NCBI GenBank assembly: GCA_050084985.1
Contig: JBITNC010000001.1
Location: 11,656,001-11,720,000, forward strand
DNA: 64,000 nt
Direction: 5' to 3'
DNA from: Nageia nagi
Lineage: Eukaryota > Pinophyta
The notes below the pieces were generated by a model, which was not told the origin of the DNA, ran no database searches, and saw only the letters and a program-made list of their open reading frames with translations. Each line of letters begins with the position of its first letter. The first letter of the stretch is position 1. The translations under genes were made by a program, and so were the position numbers. Below, in pieces: positions 46,937 through 56,146 of this stretch.

Positions 46937-49149
46937 TATTGGACTTTGAGTGACACTGAGAGGGGGGGGGTGAATCAGTGTATATAAAAATAATTAATTT
47001 AACCTTCTTAAATAAAGACAGATTAAAAGCTAGAGAGAATTGAGCAAGCACACCAGTACATCACATAACACCAGATGTAACGAGGTTCACCAGATTGGCT
47101 ACATCCTCGAACATGACTGCTTGGACACCAATCCAAATCCAGCCATTAAAGAAAGCTTACAGATTCATAGCACCAACTATGAAGGGTTAGCACCAACTAC
47201 CACTTTGCAAATAGCAGCACCTACTACTTGGAGCACCAACTCCAGCTCTCAAGCACCCACTTGAGATAATATTCAAGAGGAATAAAGAATACAGTTCTAA
47301 AAGACCCTCAATGGTCTAGCTCATAGTTAAACAATCGCTATCCAATCTATATCTTCGTTTGCTCACTTCACATGCTCCTGATACTCCCCTCTTCCACGCT
47401 ATTACCTCCTCTCTCGCACTTCTCTACACGCACATCTCATCACTCTCTCTTGCCTCCACTCCGGCCCTTCACTATGCACCCTTCTCTCTTCGCGCACACT
47501 TCTCAATCATCAATTCACATTTTACTTTCATTACATAAGAAAAACGTTATGCATCAAGAAAAACCCCCGAGAAACTGTTCCTATCATGACACGTTATCAA
47601 AAACAAACTGAAAAGGAATCCTTATTTGTAACTGCTCCTGCACCAAAGGGAGTTCACTATCTGAGTCTGCAACTGCTGTAACTGACGAACGCTCCTATTG
47701 CTCAAATAGATTTGTTCATACACGTATAGCTCTTCCTCCACTGATTTTGGAGATTTGACAGTATCTAATTATTTCTGATAATCTCGGACTCTTTTCTTCT
47801 TCATAATGATATTTCTGATAATCCCGAACTCTTTTCTTCTTCATAATGATATTTCTGATAATCCTGGACTCTTTTCTTCTTCATAATGGTATTTCTGATA
47901 ATTCTGGACTCTTTATTGTATACACCATGATGTCATCATCTCCGAACTTCGGAAGTAGAGTAAAACTAGCTTACCGGATATTTATTGTATACACCATGAT
48001 GTCATCATCTCCGGACTCCGAAAGTAGAGTAAAACGCTTCCCGCATGATGTCATCATCTCCGGACTTTTATCACCGCACTTTTATCTTCGCACTTTTATC
48101 TCCGGACATTTATCTCCGGACTTTTATCTCTGGACTTTTATCTCCAGACTTTTATCACCGCACTTTTATCTTCGCACTTTTGTCTCCGAACTTTTATCTC
48201 CGAACTTTTATCACCGCACTTTTATCTTCACACTTTTGTCTCCGGACTTTTATCTCCGAACTTTTATCTCCGGACTTTTATCTTCGGACTTTTATCACCG
48301 CATTTTTATCTCCGCACTTTTATCTCCGGACTTTTATCTTCGAACTTTTATCTCCGGACTTTTATCACTGCACTTTTATCTTCGCACTTTTATCTCCGAA
48401 CTTTTATCTCCGGACTTTTATCACCGCACTTTTATCTTCGCACTTTTATCTTCGAACTTTTATCTCTGGACTTTTATCTCCGGACTTTTATCTCTGGACT
48501 TTTATCACCGCACTTTTATCTTCGCACTTTTATCTCCGAACTTTTATCTCTGGACTTTTATCTCCGGACTTTTATCTTCGGACTTTTATCACCGCACTTT
48601 TATCTCCGGACTTTTATCTCCGGACTTTTATCTCCGGACTTTTATCTTCGAACTTTTATCACCGCACTTTTATCTTCGCACTTTTATCTCCGAACTTTTA
48701 TCTCCGGACTTTTATCTCCGGACTTTTATCACCGCACTTTTATCTTCGCACTTTTATCTCCGGGCTTTTATCACCGCACTTTTATCTTCGCACTTTTATC
48801 TCTGCACTTTTTAATCACCCCTTGCTGACCTCATCATCTCCGGAACCCGGTTTCATTCAAAAATGTGAACATTGTTCTTCCCGTGACGTCATCTTCATGC
48901 TTCCGGAATGCTCTACTCATTTTCTCCGGAACCTGGATTTTTCACAACTCTCACCGTATCTGGAACCCGAATTTTTCACAACTTTCATTGAGCTTTATCA
49001 TTTCATTCCGGAACGTCATCACTTCATTTCGGAGGCCTGCTTATCTGCTCTAGAAAACTCCTGGGGATCTTAAAATACACTCATACTACTGTGCGAAGAC
49101 ATAGCCAAAACCACGTGTTGACAACAATGACAATCACACATTCTCAACA
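46937..49149 (-). repeat. Copia B right LTR (LTR3)
   Basis: 5' LTR of the array in element orientation. Equals LTR2 up to 48763. From 48764 it has its own variants (cgggctttta, tcaccgca, tctccggaacc, tgacgtcatc, caccgtatctgg). Ends ctcaaca, followed by the second cattg. Contains the 14-bp array at about 48055-48812. Confidence 0.9.
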
Positions 49150-49154
49150 CATTG

Positions 49155-49431
49155 TTATTCAGAAGTATGATAGACATGAAGTATCTTATTTGGTTGATGG
49201 TGATTTGCTCATATATCAATTGTTTTCTTTGGTATTCTTATATAGCTATGTCTGGATTTTTTCCCCACCTTGTTATCATCATACATTACATATTCAATAG
49301 TGCCTTTATGGGCATTTGATAGCACCTACATTGTTTAGTGGTCCTATTACATTAAATACAATACCTTGGGGTATATTTTGACTCTCTTGCTTACAGCATA
49401 TATTTCTTTATGCTATAAAAATGAATTATTA
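49155..49431 (-). repeat. Gypsy B 5' LTR, right half
   Basis: Resumes the Gypsy B LTR after the copia array (ttattcagaagtatgatagacatgaagtatcttat...), matching 25105-25378. After 49431 the sequence switches back to repeat R. Confidence 0.8.
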
Positions 49432-50255
49432 ATAAGAATTCATTTTTAGGTGTCTACAATCCTTATGTTGCACGAAATGAATTACTTGATTAAAAAAAGC
49501 TCAAAGGAGGTCTATTTATATATGTGATGTTATACATTTAAGAAAATGAGTTTGGTAATCATTTAAAATATCTAATTAATTAAAAAGATGATAAATGTAC
49601 AATGTATTAGGATTTACAAGCAACTTCAAATGTCAATATGCATAAGTTAGTGGATAATACTAAACATGGTAATTCTCTACATACTTTCACATGCTAGTCG
49701 ACTATTTTAATGAGTACTAATGCAGGTAAGTTAGCTATTAGTCTAGTTTTTATCATGAATGTAGTTGATCAATGATTAAAAGGAAATTTGGTTAATATAA
49801 GGGATTCTATACTGGTTAAGAATGATAAAAGTTAGGGCATCATAGCATTTTACCAAGAACAAGAAGTAATTAGAAAGTAAGTATAACATTTGGTAGGTTT
49901 AAGATTTTTCACCTTGTTTTCTTACATAATTAAATGTTGCACATAAGAGTTATTAACTTTTATCTAATATTAATGAAAGAATTTTTAAAAAAATTAACTA
50001 AGAACTCATACAAGTCCAACAAAACTTGAAAGATATAAAATTACAAAATCAAAAAGAAGCTTTAAAAAGTTAAATATAGAAATAAAAATACCAATTAAAA
50101 AAATAGATTCATTTGCTAATAAAAAAATACTCATATGCATAAATTTTGGAAAAGAAAAATTATACCTAAAACTTTAATAATAAAAAATTAAAACATAATT
50201 AAATTAATGAATTCGTTATAAATTATTATGATACCGACTAGAATTGATAGTTTTT
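49432..50255 (-). repeat. repeat family R, copy 2 (right part)
   Basis: Third copy of the 0.7-kb block (see 19338-20830), sharing caattaattaaaaa-like phrases, tgagtactaatgcaggtaag and, at its right end, gataccgactagaattgat with 20700-20830. Right of about 50255 the similarity stops and single-copy-looking DNA begins. Confidence 0.72.
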
Positions 50256-50685
50256 TAATTGTAAATATTAGTGATAAGTCGTCTAAACAATAACTAATGA
50301 AGTTAGATATCATCGCCGGCATTTAGTTGAATGCATTAAATACGCATATTGATAGTCTCGTACGTGCAGCCACCCTCCTGACTCAGGAAGTGGTGGCATT
50401 GGATTCGGAGTGTACCATTTCTTAGGAGCAGCATAAAATATTTTGGCAACGGAAGACGTGGAAGTGTTCTTAGCCTTTCAATCACTTGCCTCACCAGATT
50501 TTAGGTCTAGATAGCGTCTGGACTGGAGAAGTGGTGGCTATTTAATATCTTTGGCCAGCTAGTTCATGTTTAATGTGAAAATGTCATGTCAACCTTTGCA
50601 GAAGTAGTACTAGAGTTCAGAATCTCAAGTTAAATTCTAAGCCATCTTACGTTATTCAGGCACAACTAGCTCACCTCTGCACATG
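50256..50685 (+). promoter_or_regulatory. MYB upstream region
   Basis: About 430 bp between repeat R and the MYB start. Base composition is noticeably less AT-rich than the flanking repeats. A TATA-like ctatttaatatc lies at 50539-50549, about 135 bp before the ATG. No other element can be assigned from sequence alone. Confidence 0.4.
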
Positions 50686-52147
50686 ATGGGTAGAGCCCCT
50701 TGCTGTGAAAAACTGGGGTTGAAGAAAGGACCATGGGCGCGTGATGAGGATAAAATTCTTATCGAATACATTCAGAAAAACGGGCATGGAAGCTGGCACG
50801 CTCTACCCAAACAAGCTGGTCTCGACTCTGCCTATATCTTCAGTTCCTCTACTTTACATTGGATCTTTATTACTACGATTTAGATCAGAAGATGATTCTG
50901 TTTTTGGTTTCCTAACTCGTAAATGGTTTCTTTAAGATCGATCGACGTACAGCTTATGTCCAATGTAACACTGACTTGATTGGTTAGCTTCGAACAGAGA
51001 TTGCATGCTTTAGAATGGATATTATGCGTGTCAAGAGTAAATTAATCCTACTAGAGTTAAAAGAGAGCGCAATTGTAATCGTTTTCACAAACAAACTGAA
51101 TACTTTATTTTCTGATAAAATTAGTGACTCGTTGAACAATTGAATTTGTAAACTATTCATTTATTTGTTAAGTAGTTACTCCCAGTTAATTGACATCTTC
51201 ATTGGAGCTTGATGTTTCTAATTTCTCAACTTTGCTTTTTTATTTATGGTAAAAATGTTTGTACATGCAAGTCTTCTTCGCTGCGGGAAGAGCTGCCGAC
51301 TGAGGTGGATAAACTATTTGAGACCTGATATAAAGCGCGGACCGTTTGCACCAGAAGAAGAACGGACTATTCTTCAACTGCACGCAATCCTAGGGAACAA
51401 GTACTACATCGCTTGTAACAATCAAAGTAATTGCTGACAGTTTCCATTCCTATTCCCACTTACGTGCTCTTCTTCTGTATGTTTTTACAGATGGTCTTCT
51501 ATAGCAGCACAGTTGCCTGGAAGAACGGACAACGAGGTCAAGAATTTGTGGAACGCACATCTGAAAAAGAAGCTGGTGAGGATGGCACTCGATCCCTCAA
51601 CCCACGGCCCGACATCGGAGGAATGCCATCACATGAGGCACATGTCTCAGTGGGAAATCGCAAGACTCGAAGCCGAAGCTCGCCTCTCCTCCTCCTCTAA
51701 TAACTTGAATGCCAATCACACCATTTCCAATGCCAAACCACCTTCTGATCTTTTTTTGAAGCTCTGGAACTCCGAAGCAGCCAAGGCATTCAGGAGGGAA
51801 ACAAATCCCCAGCCAACCTTCAGTCCTGCTTCTTTTTCCTGCTCTGCTTGTTACTCAATGATCGGAATGGAGAAAATCACAAGGAACTTAGTCACTATAG
51901 CCTGGAAGATCATATTTCAGATGATTGGATCGAAGGGGTGAGTTCTAATGCCCATATAGGACACGCGAAAAAGTGTAACAATCCAGTTATTGAGAAAGGG
52001 TCCTCGAACTCTAGCCAAAGAGCCAATAATGGTCATGATGGACAAGAGCATGAAATAGGCTTGTCAGATCTAATCCTAGATATATCTGATAGAACTTCTA
52101 CACCTATTGTTAATAATAGGTGTAGAAGCGCTATCAGATATATCTAG
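50686..52147 (+). pseudogene. R2R3-MYB transcription factor, subgroup 9 (MIXTA/MYB17-type), damaged copy
   Basis: Exon 1 (50686-50818, 133 bp) encodes [17 protein letters not shown] and the first R2 helices. Exon 2 (51271-51400, 130 bp) encodes [21 protein letters not shown]. Exon 3 from 51491 encodes [19 protein letters not shown] of R3, so the R2 W-W-W and R3 F-W-W residues are all present. [13 protein letters not shown] in exon 3 matches the subgroup 9 motif; close relatives control epidermal cell shape, cuticle and meristem identity. An upstream ATG at 50683 is possible. The intron 1 acceptor reads AA instead of AG, and a deletion of about 28 bp near 51851 shifts exon 3, ending it at 51941. 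The DNA-binding domain would be frame-broken unless splicing is rescued. Confidence 0.88.
51269..51271 (+). other. mutated intron 1 splice acceptor of MYB
   Basis: Exon 2 must begin at 51271 to keep frame and the canonical 130-bp length, but the preceding dinucleotide (51269-51270) is aa. The nearest AG (51270-51271) is one base late and would drop one base from the mRNA, shifting the frame within R2. Confidence 0.8.
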
Positions 52148-52839
52148 GATTAGATCTGACAAGCCTATTTCATGCTCTTGTCCTTCATGACCATTATTTG
52201 CTCTATCGCTAGAGTTGGAGGACCCTTTCTCATTAACTGGACTTTTGGCATTAGAACTCACCCCTTCCATCCAAACATCCGAATTATGATCTTCAAGGCT
52301 ATAGTGATTATGTTTCTTCTGATTTGCTCCATTCGGATCGTTGAATGACTGGTCACCATTGACTTGGTCAGAACTGCAAGCAGAGCAGGAAAAAGAAACA
52401 GGACTGAAGGTTGGCTGGGGATTTATTTCCCTCCTGAAAGCCTTGCCTGCTTCGGAGTTCCAAAGCTTCAAAAAAAGGTCAGAAGGTGGTTTGGCATTTG
52501 AATTGGTGTCATTGGCATTCAACTTATTAGAGGAGCAGGAGGAGGAGTGGCGAGCTTCGGCTTCGAGTCTTGCGATTTTCCACATGTACCTCATGTGAGA
52601 GCTCTGAGGGCGTCCATCCGATGTGGGGGCGTGTGTTGAGGGATCGAATCCCATCCTCACCAGCTTCTTCTTCAGATGCGTGTTCCACAAATTCTTGACC
52701 TCGTTGTCCGTTCTTCCAAGCAACTGTGCTGCTATAGAAGACCATCTGTAAAAAAATACATACAGAATAAGAGCACGTAAGTGGGAGTAGGAGTAGGAAT
52801 GGAAACTGTTAGCAATTACTTTGATTGTGACAAGCGATG
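51407..52839. repeat. large inverted repeat of MYB intron 2 and exon 3
   Basis: Left arm 51407-52108, right arm 52115-52839, spacer of 6 bp (52109-52114). The centre is a perfect 14-bp stem (52095-52108 with 52115-52128), continued after a 3-base mismatch. The arms include most of the 90-bp intron 2, the exon 3 acceptor and exon 3. They differ by scattered substitutions and small indels, the largest being about 28 bp missing from the left arm. A transcript crossing the centre would fold into a long imperfect hairpin. Homology ends sharply at 52839 against Copia C. Confidence 0.93.
52076..52745 (-). pseudogene. inverted MYB exon 3 fragment with intact frame
   Basis: Exon 3 starts at 52745 after a cag acceptor (52746-52748). 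It is open from [20 protein letters not shown] through the subgroup 9 motif ([12 protein letters not shown]), [13 protein letters not shown] and LSDLILDIS to a stop at 52076. The last residues are encoded across the hairpin centre and in the complement of the left arm, so the native C terminus is missing. Only the last R3 helix is present; exons 1 and 2 are absent on this side within the window. This copy keeps the 28 bp lost from the + copy. It cannot bind DNA as a full MYB. Confidence 0.85.
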
Positions 52840-53635
52840 GGGTTCGGCAAAGGAATTGTCTTCAGAAAACAATTGGTCAGATGGTACTTGAAGTGGAGTT
52901 GCTTCCATCTGATTCTGAATATTTTCCTCATTTAAACTAACATCTGGTTGGTCAAGAACAAGTTGCTCACACTGCCCGGTTGCCTCCTCTAGACACTCAC
53001 CACTTGTATCCAAAAATTCACCACTTGTATCTGATTGGTCCAAAGAAGGATTTAGATTTAGAGTCTGCAATTCATTTTGTCTCTCCCCCTGAATTGAGGA
53101 CTCAGGAACAGCATAGTACATGTCATTTTCATGAAAGACAACATCAAGGGTGACATACATTTTTCGTGATGGGGGATGATAGCAGCGATAGCCCTTCTGA
53201 AGTGGGGCATAGCCAACAAAGACACATCGTAGTGCTCGTCGTTCCAGCTTATCACGCAACGGCTTAGGAAGATGCACAAATGCCATGCACCCAAAAATTC
53301 TAGGTGATAAACTTGGAGCAGTAGGAGCAGTTATAGTCGAATGAAGAACTTCAAAAGGAGTCTGAAAATTCAGCGAGCTGGAGGGTACACGGTTAATGAG
53401 GTAAGATGCAACACTGAGCGCTTCACCCCAGTAACTGGTGGGCATGTGAGCTCCAAACAAAGAGGCTCGTACAACTTCAAGTAGGTAGCGATTCTTGCGC
53501 TCTGCAACCCCATTTTACTGAGGGGAATAAGGGCAAGTCGTCTGGTAAGATATGCCATGTTCCTGCAAGTACTTCTTTAGGTCCTGATTAACAAACTCTC
53601 CACCATTATCAGTATGAAGAACTTGTATGTGAGAT
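52816..53635 (-). pseudogene. Copia C integrase C-terminal half
   Basis: 52816-53460 is open: PTSYWGEALSVASYLINRVP, FEVLHSTIT, FGCMAFVHLPKPLRDKLERR and GYAPLQKGYRCYHP, all from after the catalytic glutamate. Just upstream, 53461-53635 in the same frame reads HTDNGGEF, then a stop in the PQ-x-NGVAERKNR box, giving the second aspartate and the glutamate. The last 8 codons ([10 protein letters not shown] end) are read from MYB intron 2, so the ORF is a fusion at the junction. Confidence 0.85.
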
Positions 53636-54499
53636 TAGTATTGAGTGGCGATCATCTTATGAAATTTTTGAAACAAGGAGCTAACTTCATTCTTTGATTT
53701 CATCAAGCAAACCCAAGTCATACGAGTGTGATCATCAATAAATGTGACAAACCAACGAGAACCATTCAAGGAAGGGTGTTTGGCTGCCCCCCATACATCA
53801 GAGTGAATCAACATAAAAGGTACTAGACTTTTATTCATGCTCAATGGGAACAATACACGATGACTTTTTGCAAGTTCACAAATACTACATTTGAAATCTG
53901 AAGTACTTAATTGAGAAAACAAATTTGGGAACAATTTTTTTTAAATATCCAAAAGACACATGACCCAAGCGCTTGTGCCACAACCAAATTTTGGAGGATT
54001 TGTCAATCTGATCTGCTGAAAGAGCTTGAGCTAGCTGATGTGAGCTGGTAGGCTTCAGATCTAGATAGTACAGTTTTCCCCTTCTAGTACCATAACCAAT
54101 CGTCTTTTGAGTTCGAATGTCTTTAAAAACACAATGGTCAGGCCAGAAAATCACAACACAATACAATGCACTAGTTAATTGAGCAATAGACAATAAATTA
54201 TGGCTAAGGGAAGGTACAACTAAAACAGAATCAAGATTCAAATTATGTGATAGAGGAACTGAACATTCTCCAATCACAGGTGAGGGATTGCCATTGGCAG
54301 TAGAGACTATATGTGTGGTGGACTGTTTCATAGACTGAACATGCTGACTGTCAAAGGTCATGTGATCCGTGGCACCGGAATTAATTATCCATGTACTACT
54401 ACTACAATCTGATGCAGAAGTATAGAAATCCTTACCAATGTTACCTGAAGTAGCAATCAAAGAGGAAGCTTCTGCACCATCATTAAAAGTTTTGGTCAC
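53635..54499 (-). pseudogene. Copia C protease, GAG-pre-integrase and integrase N-terminus
   Basis: 53885-54499 carries TWIINSGATDHMTF, the protease box in which the catalytic aspartate (DSG) has become asparagine, and LWHKRLGHVSFGYLKK. A run of 8 A on the coding strand (near 53936) shifts the frame. 53635-53934 continues CSICELAKSHR, HSDVWGAAKHP (first integrase aspartate) and FIDDHTRMTW. With NSG the protease would be inactive. Confidence 0.85.
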
Positions 54500-55183
54500 A
54501 GCAATAGAAGCTTGGTGATTTGGCTTCGAATTGCGCTTGCGCAGTGCCTTTGCTGGATCCCACCAATCTGGATAGCCAATTAAGTCATAACACTATGCCT
54601 TTGTATGGCCTGTTTCACCACAGTGAGTGCACAAACATTCGGGTTTGGTAGCACCTATTTCATAGCTGCCCTTCTGAGATCGTGCTTGGTCAGAATTAAT
54701 TTTTTGAGCGGATTGTTGTGGTTAAGGCTTAGCAAGTCGAGCCATTAGAGCGAAAGACTCAAGATTATCGGGTTCAGCATTTAAGGTGGCTTGGCATACA
54801 GCATCTCGACGGACATAGGCATAGGTGTCGTCGAGGTCCATTACGGGGTCCTTCCGAAGAACCTCACCTCTAATTTGTTCGAATTCTTCATCTAGGCCAC
54901 TAAGAAAGATGTGCACTCTCAACCGTATAACGGACTTCTTATAGGTGACAATATCATCAGGATCCTTCATGATAACTTTATCACGATAATCTAATTCTTG
55001 GAAAATTTCAACAAGCTCACCGTAATAAGTTGATAAAGGTCGACCAGCTTGTTTGGTGGTGAAGGCACGCTGATTCAGTGCAAAGAGTTATGTCTCATCT
55101 GATCCATCATAAAATGCTTTGGCAAGAGCACTCCAGATTTCCCTTGCAGTACGCAGTCGGAGATAACGCTTCATTATCTCTGG
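54500..55183 (-). pseudogene. Copia C gag C-terminal part and zinc knuckle
   Basis: Near 54600-54640 the knuckle CTHCGETGHTKA-x-C is interrupted by a TAG in the position before the last cysteine. 54722-54970 encodes DDTYAYVRRDAVCQATL and LSGLDEEFEQIRGEVL, as in copia gag, where L-G-L-x3-F/Y precedes I-R-x2-I-L. Upstream to 55183 the frame continues with one TAA. At 55179-55183 lies tctgg, one side of the Gypsy C target duplication. Confidence 0.8.
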
Positions 55184-56055
55184 TGTTAACACATAAAATT
55201 TGATTTATGTATTTGTTAATACATTATAAAATAGTTGCCTGCACTTATAATCAGTTATTAATGTTATCTTGGATTTCATTAATATATATCATTATTTACT
55301 ATGTTTCTCTTGCTTATGTAGGTACATGTCGACTCAAGGAGTGCGTCATATTATCTACTACCTATATAAATAAGGGATCTAATAGTAAGTCCATCATCGA
55401 GGATACACATGATCCAACGTATGGTCTTGATAATGGCAATCATATTGTAAGGTGTCTCTTGACATCGCCTGTCAAGCCTGATTTTGTGTATCCCCTTCTT
55501 GCGAGCATTCTGAAGAACTAAGAGACCTATCTGATAATCATACTACGATCATCTCGAGATTTTAGTGGGGGTGTAGACTCGTTGGAGACGGATCATAGCC
55601 TATTAAAGGCCACCGGTGCTCCTCTGTGGACAAATACAGACCATCGGCGTTCCTATCCAGTGCGATGAACACCGCCCGTAGCCTTCTTCTGTGACTTTTT
55701 AGCTTTGTGATTTCAGGTGTGGACAACGTTGGATCCCAAGATTTCGTCATCGGCTTCGTTTCGAATGTGCTCCGTGAAGTGGGTATATAACTTCAGTCTT
55801 GATAGGCGATGCCATTTGATGCCTATTTTATCATACATATATTTCGCATTTACTTGTTACATACTTATCAGTGAACCTGAATTTATCAAGCAAATTTCGA
55901 GTTTTATCAATTTGTCAAAATACTTGTTGTTATCTTTCATTATTCTGTGTATAAATTGCTATCCGTAGCTCGAGTTACAAGTGCATTCGAGTGTGTGAAT
56001 GTTTTCCTTTATTGCTCGTTTATTTGCATGCTCGAATTTTTTTTACTTGTAAACA
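55184..56055 (+). repeat. Gypsy C 5' LTR
   Basis: 872 bp, TGTTAACACATAAAATTTG to cttgtaaaca. Differs from the 3' LTR by some 3-4% by eye, mostly C/T and G/A differences at CG sites (for example gccaccggtgc against gccgccggcgc). The 104-codon frame inside it is a chance frame repeated in both LTRs. Confidence 0.93.
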
Positions 56056-56089
56056 TCTGGTGAACCCGACGTGAAGTTCACATCATTGT

Positions 56090-56112
56090 ACTAAAACCCT
56101 AAGGGTTTTAGT
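56090..56112. other. perfect palindrome in the Gypsy C leader
   Basis: An 11-base arm (actaaaaccct) is followed by one base and its exact reverse complement. It lies between the primer site and the gag ATG at 56147. A leader RNA stem for packaging or dimerisation is a guess. Confidence 0.85.
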
Positions 56113-56146
56113 TAGGACTAATATCTATTTTGTGAGTGTTTCAGTT

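Larger units (their letters stand above)
31781..49149 (-). mobile_element. Copia B: tandem three-LTR Ty1/copia array
   Basis: LTR-interior-LTR-interior-LTR: LTRs at 31781-33989, 39357-41569 and 46937-49149 (2,209, 2,213 and 2,213 bp), interiors at 33990-39356 and 41570-46936 (5,367 bp each). One 5-bp duplication, cattg, flanks the whole array (31776-31780 and 49150-49154), so it entered as one element and was later expanded. Both interiors carry the same stops and the same frameshift. The lineage resembles SIRE/Maximus copia by its long gag and RT sequence, a tentative assignment. It sits in the right LTR of Gypsy B. Confidence 0.92.
24799..49431 (-). mobile_element. Gypsy B: Tat-like Ty3/gypsy, integrase lost, with nested copia
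   Basis: An LTR of about 575 bp at 24799-25378 is matched by a split right LTR at 31459-31775 plus 49155-49431. The minus-strand interior shows gag, protease, reverse transcriptase, RNase H and an archaeal-type second RNase H, as in the Tat lineage. The left LTR follows almost directly after the second RNase H, so the whole integrase is absent. The primer site beside the right LTR (reverse complement of ggttcacca, 31448-31456) resembles that of Gypsy C. The element lies inside repeat R and later received the copia array. Confidence 0.75.

Noticed and set aside
31459-49431. Two independent copia insertions side by side
   Set aside because: Only one target duplication surrounds the array, the interiors share every lesion seen, and the middle LTR is a chimera; two insertions would give four LTRs and their own duplications.
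51246-51437. Separate small MYB gene starting at 51246
   Set aside because: It is exon 2 of the R2R3-MYB read with intron sequence at both ends; exon lengths and domain order place it in the gene starting at 50686.
52341-52598. + strand frame of 85 codons in the inverted MYB arm
   Set aside because: Antisense of the exon 3 fragment; the minus strand carries all recognisable motifs.
55207-55968. Frames of 104 and 83 codons in the Gypsy C LTR
   Set aside because: They recur in the other LTR at 62729 and 63239 as expected for LTR DNA, with no domain or start context.
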